NCBI GenBank assembly: GCA_002308515.1
Contig: DBVN01000029.1
Span: 3,825-18,306 of the forward strand
Direction: 5' to 3'
DNA: 14,482 nt
From: Verrucomicrobia bacterium UBA1263
GTDB taxonomy: Bacteria > Verrucomicrobiota > Verrucomicrobiia > Limisphaerales > UBA1412
The position numbers and the translations under genes are program-made. The notes beneath the pieces were generated by a model. It was not told where the DNA came from. It saw nothing but the letters and a program-made list of their open reading frames with translations, and did not search any database. Within the stretch, counting starts at the first letter, position 1. Each line of letters opens with the position of its first letter. Below are positions 6,550 to 13,700 of this stretch, piece by piece.

Positions 6550-7029
6550 ATGACCATCGGCGTGCTGTCCGACACGCATGACGTGCTGAATGAGACCGTA
6601 CTGCGGCAGCTGCGCGGAGTGGACCGCATCCTCCATGCCGGCGATATCGTCTGCCGGGATATTCTGGATCAGCTGAGGCAGATCGCGCCGGTCACAGCCG
6701 TCCGCGGCAACTGCGATCCGCTGGAATGGGGTGATGAACTGCCGCGGTCGCTTTCCACCGTCATCGGCGGCTACCGCATCTTTATGATCCATGACCTCGG
6801 CGACGGGAATCCTGACAATCTGTCTATGGGCCATTATGAACGCTGGCTGCGCTGCGATCCTCAGATCGCCATCTTCGGCCACATCCATCGCCCTGTGAAT
6901 AAAGAAGAAAAAGGAGTGCTGTATTTCAATCCGGGTTCACCGACCCGTCCGCGCGGAGGTCATGCTCCGTCCATCGGACTGCTGCACCTCTCACCCGAAG
7001 CGGCCGTAGCCGAACATATCAGTGTGTAA
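6550..7029 (+). CDS. YfcE/MJ0936-like metallophosphoesterase
   Basis: 159 residues, typical of the small calcineurin-like phosphodiesterases. The metal-site motifs are in order: SDTHD near residue 7, HAGDIV near 35, VRGNCDP near 58, MIHD near 81, and GHIHRP near 112 with NPGSPTRPRG after it. These enzymes hydrolyse phosphodiesters with Mn or similar metals in the cytoplasm; the physiological substrate is usually unknown. I chose ATG 6550 (MTIGVLSDTH), four bases after the preceding stop, because family members begin right at the first beta-strand. ATG 6532 would add six residues and overlap the upstream gene by 14 bases. Neither has a clear Shine-Dalgarno, which fits translational coupling as third gene of the operon. 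The usual SDTHG is SDTHD here. Confidence 0.88.
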   Translation: MTIGVLSDTHDVLNETVLRQLRGVDRILHAGDIVCRDILDQLRQIAPVTAVRGNCDPLEWGDELPRSLSTVIGGYRIFMIHDLGDGNPDNLSMGHYERWLRCDPQIAIFGHIHRPVNKEEKGVLYFNPGSPTRPRGGHAPSIGLLHLSPEAAVAEHISV

Positions 7030-7034
7030 ACCGG

Positions 7035-7337
7035 TTACGGATTGATCGTCAGGATCTTATCAAATCCGGACATGGTCAGGATATTCATTACCTCCTGATC
7101 AACATGTGAAATGACCATCGTGCCACCTTTGCCGGTGATGTTCTTCTGGATGAGCAGCAGCAGACGCAGACCCGCGCTGGAAATAAAGGACAGCTCCCTG
7201 AAATCCAGCTCCAGGTGCTTCACACCGCTCAGGATACCGCGCATTTCCTCCTCGGTATCAGGAGTGCTTTGCGTATCCAGCCGTCCGCAAAACTCAACAA
7301 CGAGTTGATCCCCGGTTCTTGTTTTCTTCAGTTCCAT
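7035..7337 (-). CDS. STAS-domain anti-sigma-factor antagonist (SpoIIAA/RsbV-like)
   Basis: 100 residues forming a single STAS domain. A strand-rich start (QLVVEFCGRLDT) leads to LELDFRELSFISSAGLRLLL, whose serine pair before AGLR is the usual phosphorylation site. It ends with GTMVISHVDQEVMNILTMSGF and ILTIN. Such proteins bind an anti-sigma kinase in their unphosphorylated form and release a sigma factor or other partner, in partner-switching regulation. No kinase, PP2C phosphatase or sigma factor is adjacent, so its partners must be encoded elsewhere. I use ATG 7337; GTG 7343 two codons upstream is the alternative. The gene converges on the phosphoesterase gene with only five bases between the stops, and no terminator is visible in that gap. 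Confidence 0.9.
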   Translation of the reverse strand: MELKKTRTGDQLVVEFCGRLDTQSTPDTEEEMRGILSGVKHLELDFRELSFISSAGLRLLLLIQKNITGKGGTMVISHVDQEVMNILTMSGFDKILTINP

Positions 7338-7435
7338 AGTCACCCAAAGACGGCTTTATTCTAAGAAAATATCCTCAAAATAAAAGGTATAAAACATTTT
7401 TCTGACCGTTCCCGAACCCGGAAAAACATATTTAT

Positions 7436-7474
7436 CACAAAAATGCTCAATGAAATGCCACAAAAATGCTCAAT
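7436..7474. repeat. Two 16-bp direct repeats upstream of the DUF4143 gene
   Basis: CACAAAAATGCTCAAT occurs at 7436-7451 and again at 7459-7474, 23 bp apart, ending five bases before the -35 box of the DUF4143 promoter. The position suggests binding sites for a regulator acting on this promoter. The 11-base core CACAAAAATGC recurs once more at 13979-13989 in the right-hand repeat of the AlbA_2 island. Confidence 0.75.
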
Positions 7475-7478
7475 AAGC

Positions 7479-7507
7479 TTGCATCAATAAATAAAAGTGC
7501 ATATATT
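7479..7507 (+). promoter_or_regulatory. Promoter of the DUF4143 ATPase gene
   Basis: TTGCAT (7479-7484), a 17-bp spacer and TATATT (7502-7507). The predicted transcript starts near 7514, about a dozen bases before ATG 7527, leaving no room for a good Shine-Dalgarno. It is one of the best promoter matches in the window. Confidence 0.6.
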
Positions 7508-7526
7508 TCACTGAGTTGCTTTGACT

Positions 7527-8816
7527 ATGCAATATCTAAGCAGAATAGTTGATCAAAGGCTGAAATTGCTGTTGAACGTATTTGGCGCGGTTTTGGTGGA
7601 AGGCCCTAAATGGTGCGGCAAGACCACCACCGCGGAAATGCAGTCACACAGCATCCTGCGCTTGCAGGATCCAGATGAAAGAGAGTCACTTCTGAAAACA
7701 GCAGAAGTCAAACCCTCTCTTTTGCTGAAGGGTGAGACTCCCCGGCTGCTGGATGAATGGCAGGATGCTCCCGTATTGTGGGACGCGGTCAGGATCGCCG
7801 TTGATAAAAGGAGACAACCCGGACAATTTATCCTGACAGGTTCCACCTCTATCGACAAAACCCAGATCCTTCACTCCGGCACAGGTCGGATCACCCGGAT
7901 GAAGATGTACCCGATGAGCTTATATGAATCTCTGGAATCCACGGGGGAGGTTTCTCTCAAAAAGTTGTTTGATGATCCGGGATATGATATTGACGGCAAA
8001 CGATCCAAGATGACCGTGGAAGACCTGATTTTCGCGGCCTGCCGCGGCGGATGGCCTACCTCGCTTTCTATTCCCGATGATCAGGCTAAGCTGCTGATTG
8101 CTCAGGATTATCTCAACGCGATATGCCAAAACGATATTTCCACGGTAGATAATGTTCAGAGAGACCCGACTCTGACCAGACTCATTCTGCGGTCTTACGC
8201 AAGAAACATTTCCACGCTGGCTAAGAAATCGGGAATGATCCAGGACATTCTTTCCCATACAGAAACTCTTGCCCGCAACACTTTTGATAAATATGTCACC
8301 GCTTTGGAAAAACTATTCGTCATCGAAGATATCAACGCATGGTCTCCTTCCATACGATCCTCCTCCGCCATCAAAAACAGTCCCAAGCATGAATTTTGCG
8401 ATCCTTCTGTAGCCGTAGCCGCCCTGGGCCTCAATCCCCAGGCACTGCAAACAGATATGAAAACATTCGGTTATATTTTTGAATCAATGTGTGTGCGTGA
8501 TTTAAAAGTTTACTGTCAGGATTTTGGAAGCAGTATTTCCTACTATCATGACCGTTACGGTCTGGAAGCGGATATCGTTCTGCATCTTGCCGATGGCAGA
8601 TATGCCCTGATCGAATGTAAACTGGGCAGCCGTGAGATCGAGGTCGGAGCGGAGCATCTCCTTAAATTGAAAAAACTGATACAAGAATATAACAAAACTG
8701 CAAAACAAGTTCCTCTGAAAGAACCTGATCTGCTTATCATTCTGACAGGCGGAAGTATGGCTTACACCCGGAAAGACGGTGTCAAGATCATCCCGCTGGC
8801 CTGTCTGAAGGATTGA
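7527..8816 (+). CDS. AAA_14 / DUF4143 ATP-binding protein
   Basis: 429 residues, the usual size for this family. The N-terminal ATPase domain has Walker A GPKWCGKTT (residues 26-34), Walker B-like LLDEWQDAP near 73 and sensor-like FILTGSTS near 102. A helical linker follows (VEDLIFAACRGGWPTS ... QDYLNAICQNDIS). The C-terminal DUF4143 region contains EADIVLHLADGRYALIECK, where D and E-x-K sit as in PD-(D/E)XK-like folds. The biological role of these common, often horizontally moved bacterial proteins is not settled; they have been discussed as ATPases with a nuclease-like domain. ATG 7527 fits the family start (YLSRIVDQRL); TTG 7521 is an alternative. It stands alone behind its own promoter and direct repeats. 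GC content is lower than in the isomerase operon, consistent with acquisition. Confidence 0.9.
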   Translation: MQYLSRIVDQRLKLLLNVFGAVLVEGPKWCGKTTTAEMQSHSILRLQDPDERESLLKTAEVKPSLLLKGETPRLLDEWQDAPVLWDAVRIAVDKRRQPGQFILTGSTSIDKTQILHSGTGRITRMKMYPMSLYESLESTGEVSLKKLFDDPGYDIDGKRSKMTVEDLIFAACRGGWPTSLSIPDDQAKLLIAQDYLNAICQNDISTVDNVQRDPTLTRLILRSYARNISTLAKKSGMIQDILSHTETLARNTFDKYVTALEKLFVIEDINAWSPSIRSSSAIKNSPKHEFCDPSVAVAALGLNPQALQTDMKTFGYIFESMCVRDLKVYCQDFGSSISYYHDRYGLEADIVLHLADGRYALIECKLGSREIEVGAEHLLKLKKLIQEYNKTAKQVPLKEPDLLIILTGGSMAYTRKDGVKIIPLACLKD

Positions 8817-8931
8817 TCCTTTCCATCAACAGTGCAGTGAATATAAACAAGATGTGAAAAAATTGACGGATTCTGTTTTTGACAGTTGAAAACTTTCTCC
8901 AAAACCGTTAGCATCGGGTCTGGGAGGTAAA
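8817..8931 (+). promoter_or_regulatory. hscB upstream region with candidate promoter
   Basis: TTGAAA (8886-8891), a 17-bp spacer and TAGCAT (8909-8914) form the best candidate. TTGACG at 8863 and TTGACA at 8879 are other -35-like boxes without good -10 partners. GGGAGGT (8922-8928) is a strong Shine-Dalgarno, the clearest in the window. No terminator for the DUF4143 gene is evident here. Confidence 0.35.
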
Positions 8932-9522
8932 ATGGATTATTTTGCTCTATTGGATGAACCGCGCAAGCCTTGGATAGACACAGGGTTGCTGAAGGATAAA
9001 TTCATGGAGATGAGTGCCCGGTGTCATCCGGATAAATTTCCACAGGCGGCACCGGAGGAACGTGAACGGATCAGCGCCCGGTATGCCGAGCTGAATGCCG
9101 CTTACCAGTGTCTGAGTCACACACGGGACCGGCTGCTGCATTTGATCGAGCTGGAAACCGGCAAAGCGCCTTCGGATGTGCAAAGGATCCCGCCCGGAAC
9201 GAGTGATTTATTCATGCAGATCGGCCAGACCTGCGCCCAGGCGGCCGCGTTTCTGGAAAAACAACCCCAGACCGATTCCCCTATCCTGAAGGCCAAACGC
9301 TTTGTGGAGCAGATGGAATGGACGGACAAGCTGACGGAACTGCAAGACCGGCTGAATGAAATCAGCTCCAAACTGGAGGAGGAACTCAAGCGCATGAACG
9401 CCGATCTGGAGAATGGCGCGCCTTTGCCGCTGGAACGACTGGAGGAGATCTACCGCTCCGCCAGCTATATCAACCGCTGGACCGATCAGATCCGGGAGAA
9501 AATAGTCCAATTAGCTGTATAA
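8932..9522 (+). CDS. hscB: HscB-like J-domain co-chaperone (Fe-S cluster assembly)
   Basis: 196 residues, slightly longer than E. coli HscB (171). The J-domain occupies about residues 1-70 with the Hsp70-stimulating HPD tripeptide in SARCHPDKFPQAAP, followed by YAELNAAYQCLSHTRDRLLHL. The C-terminal helical part carries FVEQMEW, matching the FLMEQxE scaffold-binding helix of HscB, and ends with a Leu/Tyr/Arg-rich helix (LEEIYRSASYINRWTDQI). HscB delivers the IscU scaffold to the Hsp70 HscA and speeds cluster transfer. No iscU, hscA or fdx lies nearby, so the partners are elsewhere. A strong Shine-Dalgarno fixes ATG 8932. A general J-domain protein is the alternative, but the C-terminal motif argues for HscB. 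Confidence 0.82.
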   Translation: MDYFALLDEPRKPWIDTGLLKDKFMEMSARCHPDKFPQAAPEERERISARYAELNAAYQCLSHTRDRLLHLIELETGKAPSDVQRIPPGTSDLFMQIGQTCAQAAAFLEKQPQTDSPILKAKRFVEQMEWTDKLTELQDRLNEISSKLEEELKRMNADLENGAPLPLERLEEIYRSASYINRWTDQIREKIVQLAV

Positions 9523-9523
9523 T
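9518..9523 (+). promoter_or_regulatory. TATAAT box overlapping the hscB stop, possible amidase promoter
   Basis: A consensus -10 hexamer covers the hscB stop codon and lies 20 bases before ATG 9543. No -35 is recognised (GGAGAA at the expected place). The amidase may have its own short-leader transcript in addition to read-through from hscB. Confidence 0.3.
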
Positions 9524-9542
9524 CTTAAACATAATGATTCTT

Positions 9543-10667
9543 ATGAAAAAAACTTTTTTGACCGGGATCAGTCTTCTGCTGGTCGCCGCCGCTCTTTGCT
9601 GCTGGAATCCGTGCGCCGCGAACGCCGCCACCACCAAACAACAGACCGGCACCGCGCGGCCTGTTTCGATTCCCAAAAAGAAACAGACCACAACCACCAA
9701 AACACAGGCCGCTTCCACCAAAACAAAAGCCAAAACGACAACAGCCCAAACAACAGCAGCCAGCACCTCTGGCTATCAGAATGTCGTCACCTGGGGCAAG
9801 AAGCACGGGATGCGCGCCGCCTGGACTCAAAAGAACAAGACGCTGCGCCTGTCCAATGATTCGACAACGATCGTCCTGAACATCGGAGCGCGCCACGCTT
9901 CTATCAATAATATCAAGATCGCTCTTTGTCAGAATGTTAAAATGTCCGGTGGAAATGTCTTTGTCTCGACTCAGGATATCAACACCGCACTGGAAGCCAT
10001 CACCAATCCCAGGAAAAACGCTGTCCGCATCGTTGCTATTGACCCCGGTCACGGCGGCTCCCAGCCCGGCGCGAAGCATTCCGGCAAACAGGAAAAAGAC
10101 ATCACCCTGCTGATCGCCAAGGAAGTACGCACCATCCTCCAGAACAAAGGGGTCAAGGTCGTCATGACGCGCACTACGGACCGCACCATGGATTTGAAAA
10201 CGCGTCCCAGGATCGCCGAGCAGAACCATGCCGATGTCTTTGTCAGCATCCATCTGAACGCCGCCAGCGCGGATGCCAATGGGGCCGAAGTCTTTACCAC
10301 GACACCAGCCGGAGCGCAGTCCACCACCCCCGATTCCGGTTCCACCGCCGCTACACGGGGCAACAAGAATGATGCCGCCAACGCGCTGCTGGCCTATCAC
10401 ATCCAGAGGCAGCTCGTTCAAAAAGTCCAGTTCAGCGACCGTGGTGTCAAACGCAAACGCCTGGGAGTCCTTTACGATACCGCCATGCCGGCTGTGCTGG
10501 TAGAGGCCGGTTTCATCTCCGGCAGCAAAGATCAGAAGAAGCTTTTCAACGCGTCCCAGCGTTCCAAGATCGCCCAGGCCATTGCCGAAGGTATCCTTTC
10601 CTATAAAAAGACCGTCGAATCCGTCAAACCCACTCCCACTAAAAGCAACACCGCCGAAAAACACTGA
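9543..10667 (+). CDS. N-acetylmuramoyl-L-alanine amidase (Amidase_3), exported
   Basis: 374 residues. A signal peptide (MKKTFLTGISLLLVAAALCC ... AANA, cleavage near residue 28) sends it to the periplasm. A Lys/Thr/Gln/Ala-rich linker runs to about residue 75. Next comes a small domain (LRLSNDSTTIVLNIG ... FVSTQDI) resembling copper-amine-oxidase N-like stalk domains. The Amidase_3 catalytic domain starts at IVAIDPGHGG near 165. Zinc ligands and catalytic residues are in place: His of DPGHGG, Glu of KQEKDI, His of VSIHLNA and Glu of VEAGFISG. The enzyme cuts the bond between MurNAc and the stem peptide in peptidoglycan, usually for daughter-cell separation or wall turnover. ATG 9534 three codons upstream is an alternative start; neither has a Shine-Dalgarno. 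It follows hscB by about 20 bases and ends at a palindromic terminator. Confidence 0.93.
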   Translation: MKKTFLTGISLLLVAAALCCWNPCAANAATTKQQTGTARPVSIPKKKQTTTTKTQAASTKTKAKTTTAQTTAASTSGYQNVVTWGKKHGMRAAWTQKNKTLRLSNDSTTIVLNIGARHASINNIKIALCQNVKMSGGNVFVSTQDINTALEAITNPRKNAVRIVAIDPGHGGSQPGAKHSGKQEKDITLLIAKEVRTILQNKGVKVVMTRTTDRTMDLKTRPRIAEQNHADVFVSIHLNAASADANGAEVFTTTPAGAQSTTPDSGSTAATRGNKNDAANALLAYHIQRQLVQKVQFSDRGVKRKRLGVLYDTAMPAVLVEAGFISGSKDQKKLFNASQRSKIAQAIAEGILSYKKTVESVKPTPTKSNTAEKH

Positions 10668-10697
10668 TCCGCAAAGGGTTTACAACTGGTTTACGCA

Positions 10698-10731
10698 AAA
10701 AATCCTCAGAGGAATTCCTCTGAGGATTTTT
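10698..10731. terminator. Bidirectional Rho-independent terminator between amidase and BspA-like genes
   Basis: A perfect 34-base palindrome: arms AAAAATCCTCAGAGG and CCTCTGAGGATTTTT around AATT. T-runs on both strands serve both convergent genes. It lies 31 bases after the amidase stop and 30 bases before the end of the BspA-like gene. Confidence 0.95.
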
Positions 10732-10760
10732 GTTTTCAAAATGTAACGGATACCTGAAGG

Positions 10761-11840
10761 CTATTCTTCTTTTTTCTCGTCCTTCGCTTCTTTTTCCTCG
10801 TCCTTCGGATCCCAGGATGCAACACCTCTGGCCTGCCATTGATCGCCCACGGTCACAGCCTCCCATGTGTCATTTTCTTCCGGGTAGAAGCTGACCAGCG
10901 TATCCGGATCACCGGCATAAATGTCGTATTCCGCTTCAGGCACATCCCAGTTATAATAAACATGAGTCAAACTGCTGCACCAGGAAAAGGCAAAATAACC
11001 GATTTCGGCCACACTGTTGCCCATCGTCACACTGACCAGACTCTTGCACCCCTTGAACGCGGAGGCTCCGATCTTGGTCACATTATTGCCGATCTTGACT
11101 TTCTTCAGACTCTCGCAATAGGAAAACGCCCTGTTGCCGATCTCTGTGATGCCATCGGGGATATCGATATCGACCAGCTTATTGCAGTGCTCGAACGCGG
11201 ATTCGCCGATCTTATTCAAATTATTGCCAACATTCACATTGACCAGATTCCGGCAATCCGAAAAAGCCCTGTCCACAATGATGCGCACACTGTCGGGGAT
11301 GGTATAATCGGTCGTTGTTTTTCCCGGAGGATAAAAAATCAGAGAAGTCTTTTCCTTATCGAACAGCACTCCATCCTCACTGCTGAAAGCCGTACACTCC
11401 GGAGCCACAATTATTTCCTTCAAACTGACACATTTGAAAAACGCGGAATCACCTATCTTCGTCAGAGTGGCCGGAAGCGTCACCTTAGTCAGTCCCTTGC
11501 AGCTGTAAAAAACTCTCTCGCCGAGTGTTGTGACTCCTTCGGGAATCGTCACGCTGGTCAGAGCTGTCGTTTCAAAAAACGCGAAAGGCCGAAGCTCCGT
11601 CACAGTATATTTGATCGCTCCCTTTTTCACTGCCTTGGGGATCTTGATATCTCCTGACAACTGACCGTTTCTTTCCACCGACACCGTTCCCACGTTTTCA
11701 TCTTCCGTCAGGATCGTGTATCTCAAGAGACCTACTTTGAAGCTTTCTCCCACAGCGGCTTGGGCTTGCAAAGCCGAAAACAATAAAGCTCCCGCCAGGA
11801 GAAAAGCACCCGTCCATTTATAATTCAATCTATTTATCAT
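10761..11840 (-). CDS. BspA-type leucine-rich-repeat exported protein
   Basis: 359 residues from ATG 11840. A signal peptide (MINRLNYKWTGAFLLAG ... ALQAQA) is followed by a short beta-rich lead. About seven LRR_5 repeats of ~23 residues follow, with the pattern L..V.IP.GVT.IG..AF..C..: for example LTKVTLPATLTKIGDSAF and LVDIDIPDGITEIGNRAF. Each repeat keeps a Cys before the next turn. One repeat is interrupted by an insertion (FSSEDGVLFDKEKTSLIFYP). The tail is a Lys/Glu-rich run (KDEEKEAKDEKKEE). Proteins of this type sit on or outside the cell and bind host or matrix proteins or other cells; the ligand here is unknown. ATG 11873 would also be in frame, but the predicted transcript starts there, so 11840 with a proper signal peptide is preferred. 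It is transcribed from a promoter inside the left direct repeat. Confidence 0.88.
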   Translation of the reverse strand: MINRLNYKWTGAFLLAGALLFSALQAQAAVGESFKVGLLRYTILTEDENVGTVSVERNGQLSGDIKIPKAVKKGAIKYTVTELRPFAFFETTALTSVTIPEGVTTLGERVFYSCKGLTKVTLPATLTKIGDSAFFKCVSLKEIIVAPECTAFSSEDGVLFDKEKTSLIFYPPGKTTTDYTIPDSVRIIVDRAFSDCRNLVNVNVGNNLNKIGESAFEHCNKLVDIDIPDGITEIGNRAFSYCESLKKVKIGNNVTKIGASAFKGCKSLVSVTMGNSVAEIGYFAFSWCSSLTHVYYNWDVPEAEYDIYAGDPDTLVSFYPEENDTWEAVTVGDQWQARGVASWDPKDEEKEAKDEKKEE

Positions 11841-11877
11841 GAGCAACTTCAACAGTTTCACGCTGTCAACCATAGGT

Positions 11878-11906
11878 AATTTACCAAATATTTCTCAAAA
11901 ATGCAA
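11878..11906 (-). promoter_or_regulatory. Promoter of the BspA-like gene inside the left repeat
   Basis: On the minus strand TTGCAT (11906-11901), a 17-bp spacer and TAAATT (11883-11878). The expected start is near 11871, about 30 bases before ATG 11840. The same -35 and spacer recur in the right repeat (13991-13986), with TAGAGT (13968-13963) as a weaker -10. Confidence 0.5.
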
Positions 11907-11956
11907 GACGGCAGATGAAAAAATGAGCCCACCCGCATTGCCTCAAAAAAAAGCGC
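11888..11956. repeat. Left copy of ~65-bp direct repeat bracketing the AlbA_2 island
   Basis: It matches 13973-14036 in the same orientation with a few substitutions and small gaps. The perfect core is 28 bases (11896-11923 against 13981-14008). Similarity begins at the ATATTTC block, continues through GAGCCCAC and GCATTGCC, and ends after the A-run and GCGC, where this copy enters a transposase-like remnant and the right copy continues into a terminator stem. Confidence 0.9.
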
Positions 11957-12117
11957 ACCGAAAGGAAGGATGGGAGAAAGAAGAAAAAGCTGGTCAGAGA
12001 ATTCATCGGTTATAAACAACTGGATCAACCCGAATATATCCCTTGATCGATGAGATCTATGAAACCATGAATTGTCATTTCTATAAAGAATTTTCACAAA
12101 CACTATATGTGTCTTAG
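11957..12117 (+). pseudogene. Decayed C-terminal fragment of an integrase/transposase
   Basis: The + strand encodes KKLVREFIGYKQLDQPEYIP in one frame up to a TGA at 12044. After a one-base deletion near 12042 it continues as LIDEIYETMNCHFYKEFS in the next frame, to TAG at 12115-12117. The joined product resembles the end of rve-type integrase transposases, where VR..VGY.RYD..E....L..LY......NFF is typical. There is no N-terminal or catalytic DDE part, so this is a relic. It starts exactly where similarity to the left repeat stops, and its end overlaps the end of the AlbA_2 gene on the other strand. The assignment rests on pattern recognition over about 50 residues. Confidence 0.45.
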
Positions 12118-13700
12118 TTAGAATTACTTTTCAGAATATCGTATAATTGTTTACCTTTGTCAGTAAGAAAATATTTTTGATGTGGATGCCGGGGTTTATC
12201 AGGATAAAGCATCGAAACATAACCTTGTTCCATAGCCGGACGAAGATAATTTTCTAATAAGTTGCTTTTACTTCCAAGCTTGACCTGCAGCTTGACCTGT
12301 TTACGTGACAAAATTTGATTATTCATATTGATAATCAATGTCTTAACTTGACCGGTCAAGTTTCCGTCAAGCTGATAATTACTGAAATCAGATACAGATT
12401 CTAATTCACTTTCCCCTCCCAAAATAACATTCCCGATAAATGATTTGTGACAAGGTATATCTATCAGAAAATAAGTGCGACCTGGGTCTGTTTCAATCAC
12501 AGCACGTGGTGAACCATTATTTTTAAGTTCTTTCTGTATAGTAGGAATCCCTGTAGCACGTCCCTCTGTTAAGTCCAGTTCTTTAAGGAATTCGCCCAGC
12601 CGACGATTGCGGTATTTCCTACAGCGCAAAGTATTACCTGCCTTAATACTGGCTATGCTGATACTGCGATCTGGTCCAGAATGACTGAGAATGGAAATCC
12701 GATCAGGCTCAATTGTTATTTCTACTGGTTCTCTTTCCATATAGTCTCTGTGATAAAGAGCATTTACTACAGCTTCTTCAAGTGCCTGATATGGATAATT
12801 ATAAAAAACTTTAGATTTTTCATTATCTTTAGGTTTGATGATTCGTTTCTTTATTATATTAGTACGCAGATAAGTAAGCGTCTCTTGTATCATTCCAGGA
12901 ACATTACCTTTAATAGGAGGAATCTCAATAATGTTGTTTGGATTATTTTCTCTACCCTCTGGAAAAATAACTATATCCACCTGAGTAGTTTTATAAAATT
13001 TTTCCGGATGTTCACAAAACATCATCGCTGCTATATTTTTTATCTGACGTTCTTCTGAAGCTCCTTCCAGCAAATCCATCCGATCTAACACACTCCACAA
13101 ATCAGCTCCTAAATCTTCCTCCGCTAGTTTGCTTTTAACTTCCACCAAGTAGTCTCGAAGTAAAACTGATGAAATATCTGTAATCTGGATATCTCTATTA
13201 CCTCTATCATCAAAAGGAATGCGATTTGCCATGTTCAGCAGTTCATGCTCATATTCATTCTTGGCAACAATCGAACTACTATTATAACGAATATAATAGT
13301 TAAAAGTCTTATTTTTGGCAGTGACATCATCTGCCACTTTATAAGGACGACGATCACCAGGCAGCACTTTAATAATGAGAATACTTTTCCCATCTGCCTC
13401 TTCAACAAAAAGACGTGGCTGATAATACGGTTGAACCAGATTATTGTATCCTATTATTTCCCTCTTTATGTGCTCAATACTATCAGGATTTATTCCTTTT
13501 ACCGGGCGCACAGCATAACCATCTTTCTCTTCAACTCCGATTATTATATAACCACCACCAGCATCATCAAAATCATTAGCAAAAGCACAAATAGTTCTAT
13601 AGATCGTCTTTGGATTCCATCCTTCCTTAAATTCCAATCGGTTATTCTCTACAGCTTTGCCATTAAGCAAAGAATCTATATTGATGGGAAGCTTATTCAT
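12114..13700 (-). CDS. AlbA_2 (Schlafen-like) / HATPase_c_4 transcriptional-regulator or RecG-like protein
   Basis: 528 residues, a full-length member of the family often named 'putative DNA-binding domain' or 'RecG-like helicase', though no helicase motifs are present. The N-terminal AlbA_2 domain shows ENNRLEFKEG near residue 18 and AFANDFDDAGGGYIIIGVEE near 39-58. The HATPase_c_4 part contains ALEEAVVNALYHRDYMEREP near 310 and KELDLTEGRATGIPTIQKEL near 375. A winged-helix-like C-terminus ends YFLTDKGKQLYDIL. Proteins of this type are thought to act in regulation or defence; function here is unknown. The start is ATG 13700, with no Shine-Dalgarno. Base composition is distinctly AT-rich compared with its neighbours (a sampled 60-base line has 40% GC against 63% in the isomerase gene). 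With the flanking repeats and transposase relic this indicates horizontal acquisition. Confidence 0.88.
   Translation of the reverse strand: MNKLPINIDSLLNGKAVENNRLEFKEGWNPKTIYRTICAFANDFDDAGGGYIIIGVEEKDGYAVRPVKGINPDSIEHIKREIIGYNNLVQPYYQPRLFVEEADGKSILIIKVLPGDRRPYKVADDVTAKNKTFNYYIRYNSSSIVAKNEYEHELLNMANRIPFDDRGNRDIQITDISSVLLRDYLVEVKSKLAEEDLGADLWSVLDRMDLLEGASEERQIKNIAAMMFCEHPEKFYKTTQVDIVIFPEGRENNPNNIIEIPPIKGNVPGMIQETLTYLRTNIIKKRIIKPKDNEKSKVFYNYPYQALEEAVVNALYHRDYMEREPVEITIEPDRISILSHSGPDRSISIASIKAGNTLRCRKYRNRRLGEFLKELDLTEGRATGIPTIQKELKNNGSPRAVIETDPGRTYFLIDIPCHKSFIGNVILGGESELESVSDFSNYQLDGNLTGQVKTLIINMNNQILSRKQVKLQVKLGSKSNLLENYLRPAMEQGYVSMLYPDKPRHPHQKYFLTDKGKQLYDILKSNSN

Noticed and set aside
5622..6629. 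Long minus-strand frame opposite the UPF0104 membrane protein gene
   Set aside because: Its product is a Gln/Asp/His-rich shadow typical of antisense of a hydrophobic protein; the + strand frame has clear family motifs and operon overlaps.
7436..7474. CRISPR array
   Set aside because: Only two 16-bp units with a 7-bp gap; too short and too few for CRISPR, and no cas genes are present.
9525..10664. Minus-strand frame opposite the amidase
   Set aside because: Gly-rich shadow of codon bias; the + strand has signal peptide, zinc-site motifs and a terminator.
11858..12103. Minus-strand 81-codon frame upstream of the BspA-like gene
   Set aside because: It spans the left repeat and the antisense of the integrase relic, with no recognisable domain or ribosome-binding site.
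12114..13700. True RecG helicase
   Set aside because: The name is often copied onto AlbA_2/HATPase_c_4 proteins, but helicase motifs such as Walker A GxGKT and DExH are absent.
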